The notes below the pieces were generated by a model that saw only the letters and a list, made by a program, of their open reading frames with translations, was not told the DNA's origin and ran no database searches. 64,000 bases of DNA from Cellulomonas sp. NTE-D12 (GTDB lineage Bacteria; Actinomycetota; Actinomycetes; Actinomycetales; Cellulomonadaceae). A program made the translations under genes and the position numbers. This document shows positions 25,883 to 36,277 of the stretch, one piece after another. The stretch lies in the NCBI RefSeq assembly GCF_027923705.1, contig NZ_AP026442.1, positions 2,976,001 to 3,040,000 on the forward strand, written 5' to 3'. The stretch's first letter is position 1. Every line of letters begins with the position of its first letter.

Positions 25883-28493
25883 GCCGTGACCCCTTCACCC
25901 GTCGCGTCGGCGGTGACCCCGCCGACGATGTCCGGCGCGGCGGCGCTCAGGCGCACCACCGCTCCGGCGTCCGCCCCCAGCGCGTCCCGCACCGCGCTGC
26001 CGACCGAGTTGGTCGGCAGCCAGACCACCCGGTCCGGCATGTCGGTGACCAGGACCGGCAGCGTGATGCTCCCGGCGTCGGTGGCGACGGTCAACGACCC
26101 GCCGTCCGCCACGCCGGCCGCGGCGGCCGTGGCGGCGGACACGCGGGCGACCGGCCGCTTGGCGGTGCCGGCCAGGAACGGCTCACCCGTCTGCAGCCGG
26201 CCGGCGTCGACCAGCTGGTGCCAGGTGGCCAGCACGGCCGACCCGTCGGGCACGGCCGGCGGCTGCGCGGCGTCCACGGCCGGGGCCGGCACCCGGGCGC
26301 CGTCCCAGCCGCCGAGCTGGTCGAGCTCGGCGTGCACGGCGGCCACGGTCTGCAGCCCGAGCGGCGTGCCGAGGGCGTCCGCCAGCAGGTCGAGCACGCG
26401 GTGGTCGGCCATCTGGTGGCTGGCCAGCGCCTGCGGGAACGGCCGCGGACGGCCCTCCCACGTGACGAACGTGCCGGCCTTCTCCACCGGCGGGGCGACC
26501 GGCAGGACCACGTCCGCCAGCGCCGTCACCTCGGACGCGCGCACCTCGAGCGACACGACGAACGGGACCGCCTCCAGCGCCCGGCGCGCCTGGGCCGGGT
26601 CCGGCAGGTCCGCGAGCTCGAGGCCGCCGACGACGAGGCCGCCGAGCAGCCCGGCCTCGGCCGCCGCGAGGATCTCCGTCAGCGAGCGGCCGCGCTCGGC
26701 GGGCAGGCCGTCGACCCCCCAGACGGCGGCGAGGTCGACGCGGGCCGCCGAGTCGCCCACCGGACGTCCGCCGGGCAGCAGACCCGGCAGCGTGCCGGCC
26801 TCGACCGCTCCGCGCTCACCGGCACGGCGCGGCACCCACGCGAGCTTGGCGCCGGTCCGCTCGGCCAGCCGCAGGGCGGCCGACAGGGCGCCGGCGGTGC
26901 CGGCGAGCCGCTCGCCGACGAGCACGACGGCGCCCGGGGCGGTCAGCGCGGCGGCCGCGTCGGACAGCAGGGAGTCGGACGAGCCGGCGACCAGACCGTC
27001 CAGCACCTCGGCCTCGGTGCCGGGCGCGGCCGGCAGCAACGTGCCGGACAGCCGCTCGAGACCGCGGCTCGCGAAGGGCGCCACCGACAGCACGCGCTGC
27101 TTGCGGGCCCTGACCGCCTGGCGGAGGCGGACGAACAGGATGCCGCCCTCCTCCTCGGCCTCCAGCCCGGCCAGCAGCACCGCGGGGGCGGCGGCCAGGT
27201 CGGCGAACGTCACGTGCAGCGTGCGACCGGCGACGGCGTGGCCGAGGAACTGCTCCTCCTCCGCCGAGTGCGGCCGCGCGCGGTGGTCCACGTCGTTGGT
27301 GCCCAGCACGGTCCGCGCGAACTTCGAGTAGGCGTACGCGTCCTCGAGCGTGACGCGGCCGCCGGGGAGCACGGCGACGCCGTGGGCGGTGCCGTCGGCA
27401 CGCTGCGCCGCGGCCAGCCCGTCGGCGGCGACGTCCAGCGCCTCCTGCCAGCTGACCGGCTCCAGCTCGCCGGCGCGGCGCACCAGCGGGGTGGTGAGCC
27501 GGTCGGCGGCCACCTGCCAGGTGAACGCGAAACGGTCCTTGTCGGTGATGAACTCCTGGTTCACCGCCGGGTCGTCGCCGGCCTGCCGGCGCAGCACGAC
27601 GCCGCGGCGGTGGTCGATGCGGATCGCCGAGCCGTTGGAGTCGTGCTCGGCGATCCCCGGCGTCGACACCAGGTCGAACGGCCGGGAACGGAAGCGGTAC
27701 GCCGCGGAGGTCAGGGCGCCGACCGGGCAGATCTGCACCGTGTTGCCCGAGAAGTACGACGAGAACGGCTTGCCGCTGACGTCCAGCGTGGCCGGTCCGG
27801 CCGGCGCCTCGCCGGCGAAGTCGAGCACGTGGGTGTCGAAGGTGCCGATCTGCTGCACCGCCCCGCGCATCTGCAGGTCGATGAACGGGTCGCCCGCGAC
27901 CTCCTCCGAGAACCGCGTGCAGCGCTGGCACAGGATGCAGCGCTCGCGGTCCAGCAGGATCTGCGTCGAGACGTTGATCGGCTTGGGGTACGTCCGCTTG
28001 ACGTCGATGAACCGGCTGGTCGCGCGGCCGTTGCTCATCGCCTGGTTCTGCAGGGGGCACTCGCCGCCCTTGTCGCAGACGGGGCAGTCCAGCGGGTGGT
28101 TGATCAGCAGGAACTCCATCACGCCGTGCTGCGCCTTGTCGGCCTCGGCGGAGGTGTGCTGCGTCTTGACCTGCATGCCCGGGGTCGCCTCGAGCGCGCA
28201 GGACGGCTGCGGCTTCGGCATCTTGGACAGGTTGCCGTCACGGCCGGGTGCCCAGACCTCGACCAGGCACTGCCGGCAGGCGCCGACGGGCGCGAGCAGC
28301 GGGTGGTCGCAGAACCGCGGGATCGCGATGCCCAGCTCCTCGGCAGCGCGGATCACCAGCGTGCCCTTGGGCACGGTGGTCTCGATGCCGTCGATGCTGA
28401 ACGTCACGGTCGCCGCGGGGACGGCCGGCACGGCGGCCGGTGCCTGCGGCACCAGCGGCGTCGCCGCGTCCGTACGGGATGAGGTCACGGTCA

Positions 28494-28494
<1 letters not shown>
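25879..28494 (-). CDS. nuoG: NADH-quinone oxidoreductase subunit G
   Basis: The 871-residue peripheral-arm subunit carries a 2Fe-2S ferredoxin domain (ligands in PRFCDHPLLAPVGACRQC), a His-Cys3 cluster region (HPLDCPVCDKGGECPLQ), a 4Fe-4S pair (CILCQRCTRFSEEV and ICPVGAL) and a long molybdopterin-oxidoreductase-like domain without a cofactor role. It passes electrons from NuoE/F to NuoI. ATG at 28494 overlaps the nuoF stop by one base. Confidence 0.97.
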
Positions 28495-29827
<1,333 letters not shown>

Positions 29828-29828
<1 letters not shown>

Positions 29829-30622
29829 CAGGACTCCTTCGCCTCGGACGGGCGGCGTGCGCCCTTCTCGTCGCCGAACGGCGCCGCGGCCCAGCCGTGC
29901 TCGTGCGCGACCTCGAGGCCGACCAGAGTGGCGGGTCCCGCGCCGACGCCTTCGTCCGCGCGCCCGTCCGGGAAGCCGGCGAGCACGCGGCTCATCTCGC
30001 GGAACGGCACCACGGTGTCGGCACCACGGGTGGGGTGCACGGGGCGGCCGGCCTGGATCGTGTCGACCAGCTCGACGGCGGAGGCCGGGGTCTGGTTGTC
30101 GAAGAACTCCCAGTTGACCATCACCACGGGGGCGTAGTCGCAGGCCGCGTTGCACTCGATGCGCTCGAGCGTGATCGCACCGTCGTCCGTCGTCTCGTCG
30201 TGCCCGACTCCGAGGTGCTCCTCGAGCTCCTCCCAGATCGCGTCGCCACCCATCACCGCGCACAGCGTGTTGGTGCAGACGCCGACGGTGTAGTCGCCGT
30301 TGGGGTGCCGCTTGTACTGCGTGTAGAAGGTCGCGACGGCCGACACCTCGGCGGTGCTGATCCCCAGCTGCTGCGCGCAGAACGCGATGCCGCGGGGGCT
30401 GACGTACCCGTCCTCGGCCTGCACCAGGTGCAGCATCGGCAGCAGCGCCGAGCGCTGCTGCGGGTAGCGGGCCATGATCTGCGCCGACTCGGCGGCGAGC
30501 CGGGCGCGGGTCTCGTCGTCGTACCCGGCGCGGTGCGCCTGGCCGTGGACGCGGCCTGTGACCTGGCCTGTCACCTGGCCTGTCACCTGGCCCGGCACAG
30601 GACCGGTCGTGTCTGCGGACAT
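29828..30622 (-). CDS. nuoE: NADH-quinone oxidoreductase subunit E with N-terminal repeat
   Basis: A 264-residue thioredoxin-fold subunit holding one 2Fe-2S cluster; ligands are in GVCTNTLCAVMGG and ECNAACDYAPV. The N-terminus is unusual: residues 9-30 repeat G-Q-V-T, encoded by a 12-base tandem repeat. The C-terminal 60 residues after the conserved core are also Ala/Gly/Asp rich. ATG at 30622 overlaps the nuoD stop by one base. The frame runs on upstream inside nuoD but that part is a shadow. Confidence 0.95.
30550..30597. repeat. 12-base tandem repeat in the 5' part of nuoE
   Basis: CCTGGCCTGTCA occurs at 30562-30573 and 30574-30585, with degenerate copies on both sides. As it is a multiple of three, length change would add or remove G-Q-V-T units without shifting the frame. 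Confidence 0.8.
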
Positions 30623-31989
30623 CAGCGGTCCACCCCTCCCAGCACGGGGTCGAGCGAGGCGACGGAGACCACGACGTCGGCCAGGTTGCCGCCCTCGCAC
30701 ATCACCGAGACCGCCTGCAGGTTGTTGAACGACGGGTCCCGGAAGTGGGCCCGGTACGGCCGCGTGCCGCCGTCGGAGACGACGTGGCAGCCCAGCTCGC
30801 CGCGGGGGTGCTCCACCGAGACGAAGGCCTGCCCGGCGGGGACCCGGAAGCCCTCGGTGACCAGCTTGAAGTGGTGGATCAGGGCCTCCATCGAGGTGCC
30901 CATGATCTCCTTGATGTGGTCCAGCGAGTTGCCCATGCCGTCGGTGCCGATGGCGAGCTGCGCGGGCCACGCGATCTTCTTGTCGGCGACCATCACCGGT
31001 GCCTGGCCCAGCTTCTGCAGCCGCTCCAGGGTCTGCTCGACGATGTGGATCGACTGCCAGCACTCCTCGAACCGGACGATCATCCGGTCCCAGGCGTCGG
31101 CGCCCGTGCCGGTCGGCACGTCGAAGTCGTACGTCTCGTACCCGCTGTACGGGGCCGCCTTGCGGACGTCGTACGGCAGGCCGGCGGACCGCAGCACGGG
31201 GCCGGTCAGTGCGAGCGCCGTGCAGCCGGCGAGGTTCAGGTAGCCGACGCCGACGAGCCGCGCCTTGAGGATCGGGTTGGCCAGCATCAGCTTCTGCAGC
31301 TGACCGAGGTAGTGCCGCACGCCGACCAGCGCCTCGCGGATGGTGTCGATCGACCCCGGCGGGACGTCCTGCACCACACCGCCCGGACGGATGTACGCGT
31401 GGTTCATCCGCAGGCCCGTGATCAGCTCGAAGATCTGCAGGATCTCCTCGCGGGCCTGGAAGCCCAGCGTCATGATCGTGGTGGCGCCGAGCTCGTTGCC
31501 GCCGGTGCCGAGGCAGACCAGGTGGGACGCGATCCGGTTCAGCTCCATCATCATCACGCGGATGACGGAGGCCTTCTCCGGCACGTCGTCCGTGATGCCG
31601 AGCAGCTTCTCGGTGGCCAGGCAGAACGCGGCCTCCTGGAACAGGGGCGCGAGGTAGTCCATCCGGGTGCAGAAGGTCACGCCCTGGGTCCAGGTGCGGA
31701 ACTCCATGTTCTTCTCGATGCCCGTGTGCAGGTAGCCGATGCCGGCACGGGCCTCGGTGACCGTCTCGCCCTCGATCTCGAGCATGAGGCGGAGCACGCC
31801 GTGGGTCGACGGGTGCTGGGGGCCCATGTTCACGACGATGCGCTCCTCGCCGAGGCGAGCAGCCTCCTCGGCGATGTCCGACCAGTCGCCGCCCGACGCC
31901 TCGAAGGTGGGGATGCCGGCGGTCTGGTCGTCGACGATGTGCCCGGTGGCGTGCGGGACGCCCGGCCGGTGCGGTGCCTGCGTGCTCAC
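30622..31989 (-). CDS. nuoD: NADH-quinone oxidoreductase subunit D
   Basis: A 455-residue 49-kDa-type subunit, related to the large subunit of NiFe hydrogenases, that lines the quinone site with NuoB. Conserved: NMGPQHPSTHGVLRL with the quinone-site His, ARAGIGYLHTGIEKNMEFRTW, and VEHPRGELGCHVVSDGG. Length is normal. The GTG start overlaps the nuoC stop (GTGA). Confidence 0.97.
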   Translation of the reverse strand: MSTQAPHRPGVPHATGHIVDDQTAGIPTFEASGGDWSDIAEEAARLGEERIVVNMGPQHPSTHGVLRLMLEIEGETVTEARAGIGYLHTGIEKNMEFRTWTQGVTFCTRMDYLAPLFQEAAFCLATEKLLGITDDVPEKASVIRVMMMELNRIASHLVCLGTGGNELGATTIMTLGFQAREEILQIFELITGLRMNHAYIRPGGVVQDVPPGSIDTIREALVGVRHYLGQLQKLMLANPILKARLVGVGYLNLAGCTALALTGPVLRSAGLPYDVRKAAPYSGYETYDFDVPTGTGADAWDRMIVRFEECWQSIHIVEQTLERLQKLGQAPVMVADKKIAWPAQLAIGTDGMGNSLDHIKEIMGTSMEALIHHFKLVTEGFRVPAGQAFVSVEHPRGELGCHVVSDGGTRPYRAHFRDPSFNNLQAVSVMCEGGNLADVVVSVASLDPVLGGVDR

Positions 31990-32923
31990 GTGTACGACCT
32001 CCGCTGGTCCGGGGGCGGGGTTGTCGCGCCCTTGTACTCGACCGGGATGCCACCGAGCGGGTAGTCCTTGCGCTGCGGGTGGCCCGGCCAGTCGTCCGGC
32101 ATCTCGATGCGTGCGAGCGCCGGGTGGCCGTCGAAGACGATGCCGAAGAAGTCGAACGTCTCGCGCTCGTGCCAGTCGTTGGCCGGGTACACGTCGACGG
32201 TCGACGGGATGTGCGGGTCGGCGTCCGGGGCGGCGACCTCGAAGCGGAGCCGGCGGCCGTGGGTCACCGACACCACGTGGTAGACGGCGTGCAGCTCGCG
32301 GCCCTCGTCGTGCGGGTAGTGCACGCCGCTGACGCCGAGGCTGATCTCGAACCGCAGGTCGGGGTCGTCGCGCAGCGCCTGGGCCACCTCGTGCACGTGC
32401 TCGCGGGCGACGTTCAGCGTCAGCTCGCCGCGGTCGACGACAACGCTCTCGACGGCGTTCGCGAAGCCGGTGCCGGACTCGTCGAGCACCTCGGCCAGCA
32501 CGTCGACCACCTCGTCGAACCAGCCGCCGTACGGCCGCTCGCTCGGGCCGGGGAGCGCCACCGTGGCGACCAGGCCGCCGTAGCCGGAGGTGTCGCCCGA
32601 GCCGTTCACGCCGAACATGCCGTGCCGCACGTCGACGACCTCGAGGGTGGGTGTGCCGGCGGGGACGGCGACCGTGGTGGCCGGGATGTTGGCGGCACCG
32701 ACCTCGGCGGCCGCGGCGGAGGTCGACTGCGCAGCGGCAGCCGCTGGGGTGGTGGCCTCCCCCGGCTTCGCAGCGCTCGCTGCGTCGGCCTTCTCACCCG
32801 TCGGCACGGGGCTCGCGGGCTCGTCGCGCGTCGCGTCCTTCGGCGTCTCGACGCGTGCGCGGGTGTCCGGCGCGGTCGTGCCGACCTCGGACTGACCGGT
32901 GGCGTCCTTCTTCTTCGGGGGCG

Positions 32924-32927
<4 letters not shown>
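31986..32927 (-). CDS. nuoC: NADH-quinone oxidoreductase subunit C with N-terminal Ala/Pro-rich extension
   Basis: The C-terminal 200 residues are the 30-kDa-type subunit of the connecting module: HAVYHVVSVTHGRRLRFEV, TVDVYPANDWHERETFDFFGI and MPDDWPGHPQRKDYPLGG. The first 95 residues are low-complexity (Lys, Ala, Thr, Pro, Glu), unlike E. coli or Thermus NuoC. ATG at 32927 overlaps the nuoB stop (ATGA), supporting this start despite the poor conservation of the N-terminus. Confidence 0.95.
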
Positions 32928-33478
<551 letters not shown>

Positions 33479-33544
33479 CTCAGGCCTCCGTTCTCGTTGA
33501 GCTCGTCGTCGTCCGCATGCCTCGCGTACCCGCCGGGGCGGGCG

Positions 33545-33907
33545 TCAGTCCCACTCGAACCCGCCCCGCCGCCACTCGTAGACGAACGGCACCGTGATCA
33601 GGGCGAGGAAGCCGAGCATCGCGATCAGCCCGAACATCGCGAGCTCGGTGAACGTCACGGCCCACGGGTAGAGGAACACCACCTCGATGTCGAAGATGAT
33701 GAACGTCATCGCGACCAGGTAGTACTTCACCGGGAACCGGCCGCCGCCGACCGCGTGCGGGGTCGGCTGGATGCCGCACTCGTAGGCCTCGAGCTTCGCG
33801 CGGTTGTACCGCTTGGGGCCCAGGATCGCGGAGGCTCCGACGCCGCCGAGCGCCATGACGGCGGCGATCGCCATCATCCACAGCAGCGGGACGTAGGGGT
33901 TGTTCAT
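33545..33907 (-). CDS. nuoA: NADH-quinone oxidoreductase subunit A
   Basis: A 120-residue three-helix membrane subunit. LEAYECGIQPT carries the family Cys and Glu; YYLVAMTFIIFDIEVVFLYPW is the conserved second helix. ATG at 33907 has GGAGGG about ten bases upstream. It is the first nuo gene and follows menJ by 64 bases, bridged by a tiny ORF; the pair probably share a transcript. Confidence 0.97.
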   Translation of the reverse strand: MNNPYVPLLWMMAIAAVMALGGVGASAILGPKRYNRAKLEAYECGIQPTPHAVGGGRFPVKYYLVAMTFIIFDIEVVFLYPWAVTFTELAMFGLIAMLGFLALITVPFVYEWRRGGFEWD

Positions 33908-33975
33908 CGGTGAGCCCTCCTCGACCGGGGCCGTACGAGATGCCGTGCGGGATGTGCGAAAAGACGGTGGTTCAT
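33904..33975 (-). other. 23-codon ORF bridging menJ and nuoA
   Basis: ATG at 33975 overlaps the menJ stop (ATGA), and its TGA at 33904-33906 overlaps the nuoA ATG in the same way. The product would be a basic peptide (MNHRLFAHPARHL, then Arg-rich). Base use is not strongly gene-like. It could couple translation of menJ to nuoA, or be chance. Confidence 0.3.
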
Positions 33976-35249
33976 GCTGCCGGGGCCATCCTCGCCAGCC
34001 CGGTGATGACGCGGTCCACCACGTCGCCACCGTGCGGCTCGTAGCAGTCCGAGAGCAGCTTGAGCGTGAAGCGCATGACGAGCGGCCGGGGCAGACCGTA
34101 ACGCGTGCAGACGCGCATGACCTCGGGGTGCTCGATCAGCCGGACGAACGTACGCCCCAGCGTGTAGTACCCGCCGAGGTCGTCCTTCATGCGGGACTGG
34201 TACGAGGCGAGCGCGCGCTCGCGCCCCGCGGCGGACCCCCGCGCGAGCCCCTGCGCGATCGCGTCGGCCGCCACGCGACCCGCCTGCAGGCCGTAGGCGA
34301 TGCCCTCGCCGTTGAACGGGCTGACCATGCCGGCGGCGTCGCCGGCGAGCAGCACGCCGTTGCCGTACAGCGGACCGCGGTTGAAGCCCATCGGCAGGGC
34401 GGCGCCCCGCACGGGACCGAGCTGGTTGTCGGGGGTGAGCTCCCATTCGGGCGGCGTGTTGGCCATCCAGGTGGCGAACAACGCCTTGTAGTCCACCTTG
34501 GTGGCGGCGTTGGTGGAGCTGACCGAGCCGAGCCCGACGTTCACGGTCCCGTCGCCGAGGGCGAAGATCCAGCCGTAGCCCGGCATGAGGTTGCTGCGAC
34601 CGGGCTCGCCGTCCCACAGCTCGAGGTGGGACTCCATCCACGGGTCGTCGTGGCGGGGGGAGCGGAAGTAGGTGCGGACGGCCACCCCCATGGGGCGGTC
34701 CGGTCGGGTGGTGCGGCCGAGCGCGGTGGCCAGGCGGGACGAGACGCCGTCGGCGGCGACGACGACCGGCGCGCGGTACATGGTCTCGCTCCCGTCCGCG
34801 GTACGGGCGGTGACGCCGAGGACCCGACCGGTCCGCTCGTCGTGCACCGGGCCGGTGACCCGCGTGCCCTCGAGGACCTTGGCACCGGCGGCACGGGCGT
34901 GGTCGACCAGCAGCGCGTCGAGGCTGGTGCGCGCCTTGGCGAGGCCGTAGGACGGGTAGCTGGACAGCTCCGGCCACGCCAGCTCGATGGTGTGGCCCCC
35001 GCCGTGCACGCGCAGGCCACGGTTGCGGATCCAGCCGTCCTGCTCGCGCAGCGGCACGCCCATGCGCACCAGCTCGGCGACGGCGCGGGGGGTCAGGCCG
35101 TCGCCGCAGACCTTGTCGCGGGGGAAGGTCGCCTTGTCGATGAGCAGCACGTCGAGGCCCGCGGAGGCGGCCCAGTAGGCCGTCGAGGACCCTGCGGGAC
35201 CGGCGCCGACGACGACGACGTCTGCGTCATCGTGTGCTGCGTCCACCAC
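33972..35249 (-). CDS. menJ: Geranylgeranyl-reductase-family flavoprotein, MenJ-like menaquinone reductase
   Basis: This 425-residue FAD enzyme has the dinucleotide-binding GAGPAGSSTAYWAASAG (residues 15-31), the family motif DKVCGDGLTPRA and the second FAD motif VLLAGDAAGMVSPFNGEGI. MenJ in Mycobacterium saturates one double bond of the menaquinone side chain. Its position at the head of the nuo operon and next to menG supports that role; archaeal-lipid-type reductases of the same family are the alternative. GTG at 35249 has GGGGA about six bases upstream. Its leader contains a Rex-operator-like sequence. Confidence 0.9.
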   Translation of the reverse strand: MVDAAHDDADVVVVGAGPAGSSTAYWAASAGLDVLLIDKATFPRDKVCGDGLTPRAVAELVRMGVPLREQDGWIRNRGLRVHGGGHTIELAWPELSSYPSYGLAKARTSLDALLVDHARAAGAKVLEGTRVTGPVHDERTGRVLGVTARTADGSETMYRAPVVVAADGVSSRLATALGRTTRPDRPMGVAVRTYFRSPRHDDPWMESHLELWDGEPGRSNLMPGYGWIFALGDGTVNVGLGSVSSTNAATKVDYKALFATWMANTPPEWELTPDNQLGPVRGAALPMGFNRGPLYGNGVLLAGDAAGMVSPFNGEGIAYGLQAGRVAADAIAQGLARGSAAGRERALASYQSRMKDDLGGYYTLGRTFVRLIEHPEVMRVCTRYGLPRPLVMRFTLKLLSDCYEPHGGDVVDRVITGLARMAPAA

Positions 35250-35262
35250 GAAGTCCCCATCT

Positions 35263-35278
35263 TGTGACGATGTTCACG
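35263..35278. promoter_or_regulatory. Candidate Rex operator (ROP) in the menJ-nuo leader
   Basis: TGTGACGATGTTCACG matches the actinobacterial Rex operator consensus TGTGAACnnnTTCACA at 10 of its 13 defined positions and has inverted TGTGA/TTCAC arms. It lies between a -10-like TACACT (35293-35298, minus strand) and the menJ start, so binding would block early elongation or the promoter. Rex is encoded at 55950-56615. In Streptomyces the nuo operon is a reported Rex target. Confidence 0.65.
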
Positions 35279-35292
35279 TGCGACCCCCGGCG

Positions 35293-35298
35293 AGTGTA
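35293..35298 (-). promoter_or_regulatory. Probable -10 element of the menJ-nuoA-N operon (TACACT)
   Basis: On the minus strand GGTTACACT reads as a good -10 hexamer. A start about seven bases on would give a leader of roughly 38-40 bases that includes the Rex-type site. No convincing -35 is seen. The rest of 35250-35440 holds nothing else I recognise. Confidence 0.5.
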
Positions 35299-35440
35299 AC
35301 CAGCGCCTCTGGGCATGTCTGCGAAGGCTTGGCTTACTTGAGGGTCCGGAGCGGGACAGTGGTCCCGGATACCCGTATCTACCTGCGGTGACGCGGTCTG
35401 GAGGCGGTCGACGTCGAGGCTCCGTCCGCGGCCGGAACGG

Positions 35441-36145
35441 TCACGATGCGTCCTCCGGCCGCGTCGCCCGGTGCAGCGCCACGATGCCCCCGGAGAGGTT
35501 GCGGTACGCCACCTTCGACCACCCGGCACGCTTGATCTGCCGGCCGAGGGCCGCCTGGTCCGGCCACGCCTGGATCGTGTCGGCCAGGTACGTGTACGCG
35601 TCGGACTCCTTGGCGACGGCCGCCGCGACCCTGGGCAGCGCCCGGACCAGGTACTGCGTGTAGACCGTCCGGAACACCGGGTTGGTCGGGCGGCTGAACT
35701 CGCAGACCACCAGCCGGCCGCCCGGCCGGGTGACGCGCAGCAGCTCCGCGAGCGCGGTGTCGACGTCCGGGACGTTGCGCAGCCCGAACGACATGGTCAC
35801 CGCGTCGAACGAGCCGTCGGCGAACGGCAGGGCCAGGGCGTCCCCGTTGACGAACGCGAGGTCGGGACGGCGGCGGCGGCCCTCGGTCAGCATGCCGAGC
35901 GACAGGTCGCACGCCACCACGCGCACCCCGCGGTCGGCGAGCGGCTCTGCGGAGGTGCCGGTGCCGGCGGCCAGGTCGAGCACCGTGTCGCCCCGCTGCG
36001 CCCCGACCGCGTCGAGCGTCGCGCGCCGCCACAGCCGGTCCTGACCCATCGACAGCACGTCGTTGGTCAGGTCGTAGCGGTGCGCGACGGCGTCGAACAT
36101 CGCCGCGACGTCGTGGGTCTGCTTGTCCAGGCTGGCACGAGGCAT
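35441..36145 (-). CDS. menG: Demethylmenaquinone methyltransferase
   Basis: A 234-residue class I methyltransferase of the UbiE/MenG family: VAAMFDAVAHRYDLTNDVLSMGQDRLWRR at the N-terminus, the SAM motif VLDLAAGTGTSAEPLA, and SFGLRNVPDVDTALAELLRVTRPGGRL. It methylates demethylmenaquinone in the last step of menaquinone synthesis, at the membrane surface. ATG at 36145 starts the conserved region; GACGAT six bases upstream may be a weak leaderless-type -10. It is divergent from menF. Confidence 0.95.
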   Translation of the reverse strand: MPRASLDKQTHDVAAMFDAVAHRYDLTNDVLSMGQDRLWRRATLDAVGAQRGDTVLDLAAGTGTSAEPLADRGVRVVACDLSLGMLTEGRRRRPDLAFVNGDALALPFADGSFDAVTMSFGLRNVPDVDTALAELLRVTRPGGRLVVCEFSRPTNPVFRTVYTQYLVRALPRVAAAVAKESDAYTYLADTIQAWPDQAALGRQIKRAGWSKVAYRNLSGGIVALHRATRPEDAS

Positions 36146-36263
36146 GGGGACATCGTCGCAGGTCCGGCTGACGGGACCGCCGGCGGCCGAGGCCTGGCGG
36201 TCGTGGCCCGACCTCGGCGTCGGGGGCGCCGGGCCCCGTGCGCGGGTGCGGTGCGCCAGCACC

Positions 36264-36269
36264 TACGCT
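36264..36269 (+). promoter_or_regulatory. Leaderless-type -10 element of menF (TACGCT)
   Basis: TACGCT is followed by eight bases, GACGGGCG, and ATG at 36278. The GACGGGC discriminator is shared with menB and the adenosine deaminase leader. Confidence 0.55.
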
Positions 36270-36277
36270 GACGGGCG

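Noticed and set aside
26218..28482. Plus-strand frame of about 750 codons
   Set aside because: Exactly antisense to nuoG with its high-GC third positions; no motif is recognised.
30550..30597. Repeats as a CRISPR array
   Set aside because: Units are contiguous 12-base coding repeats without spacers, and there are no cas genes.
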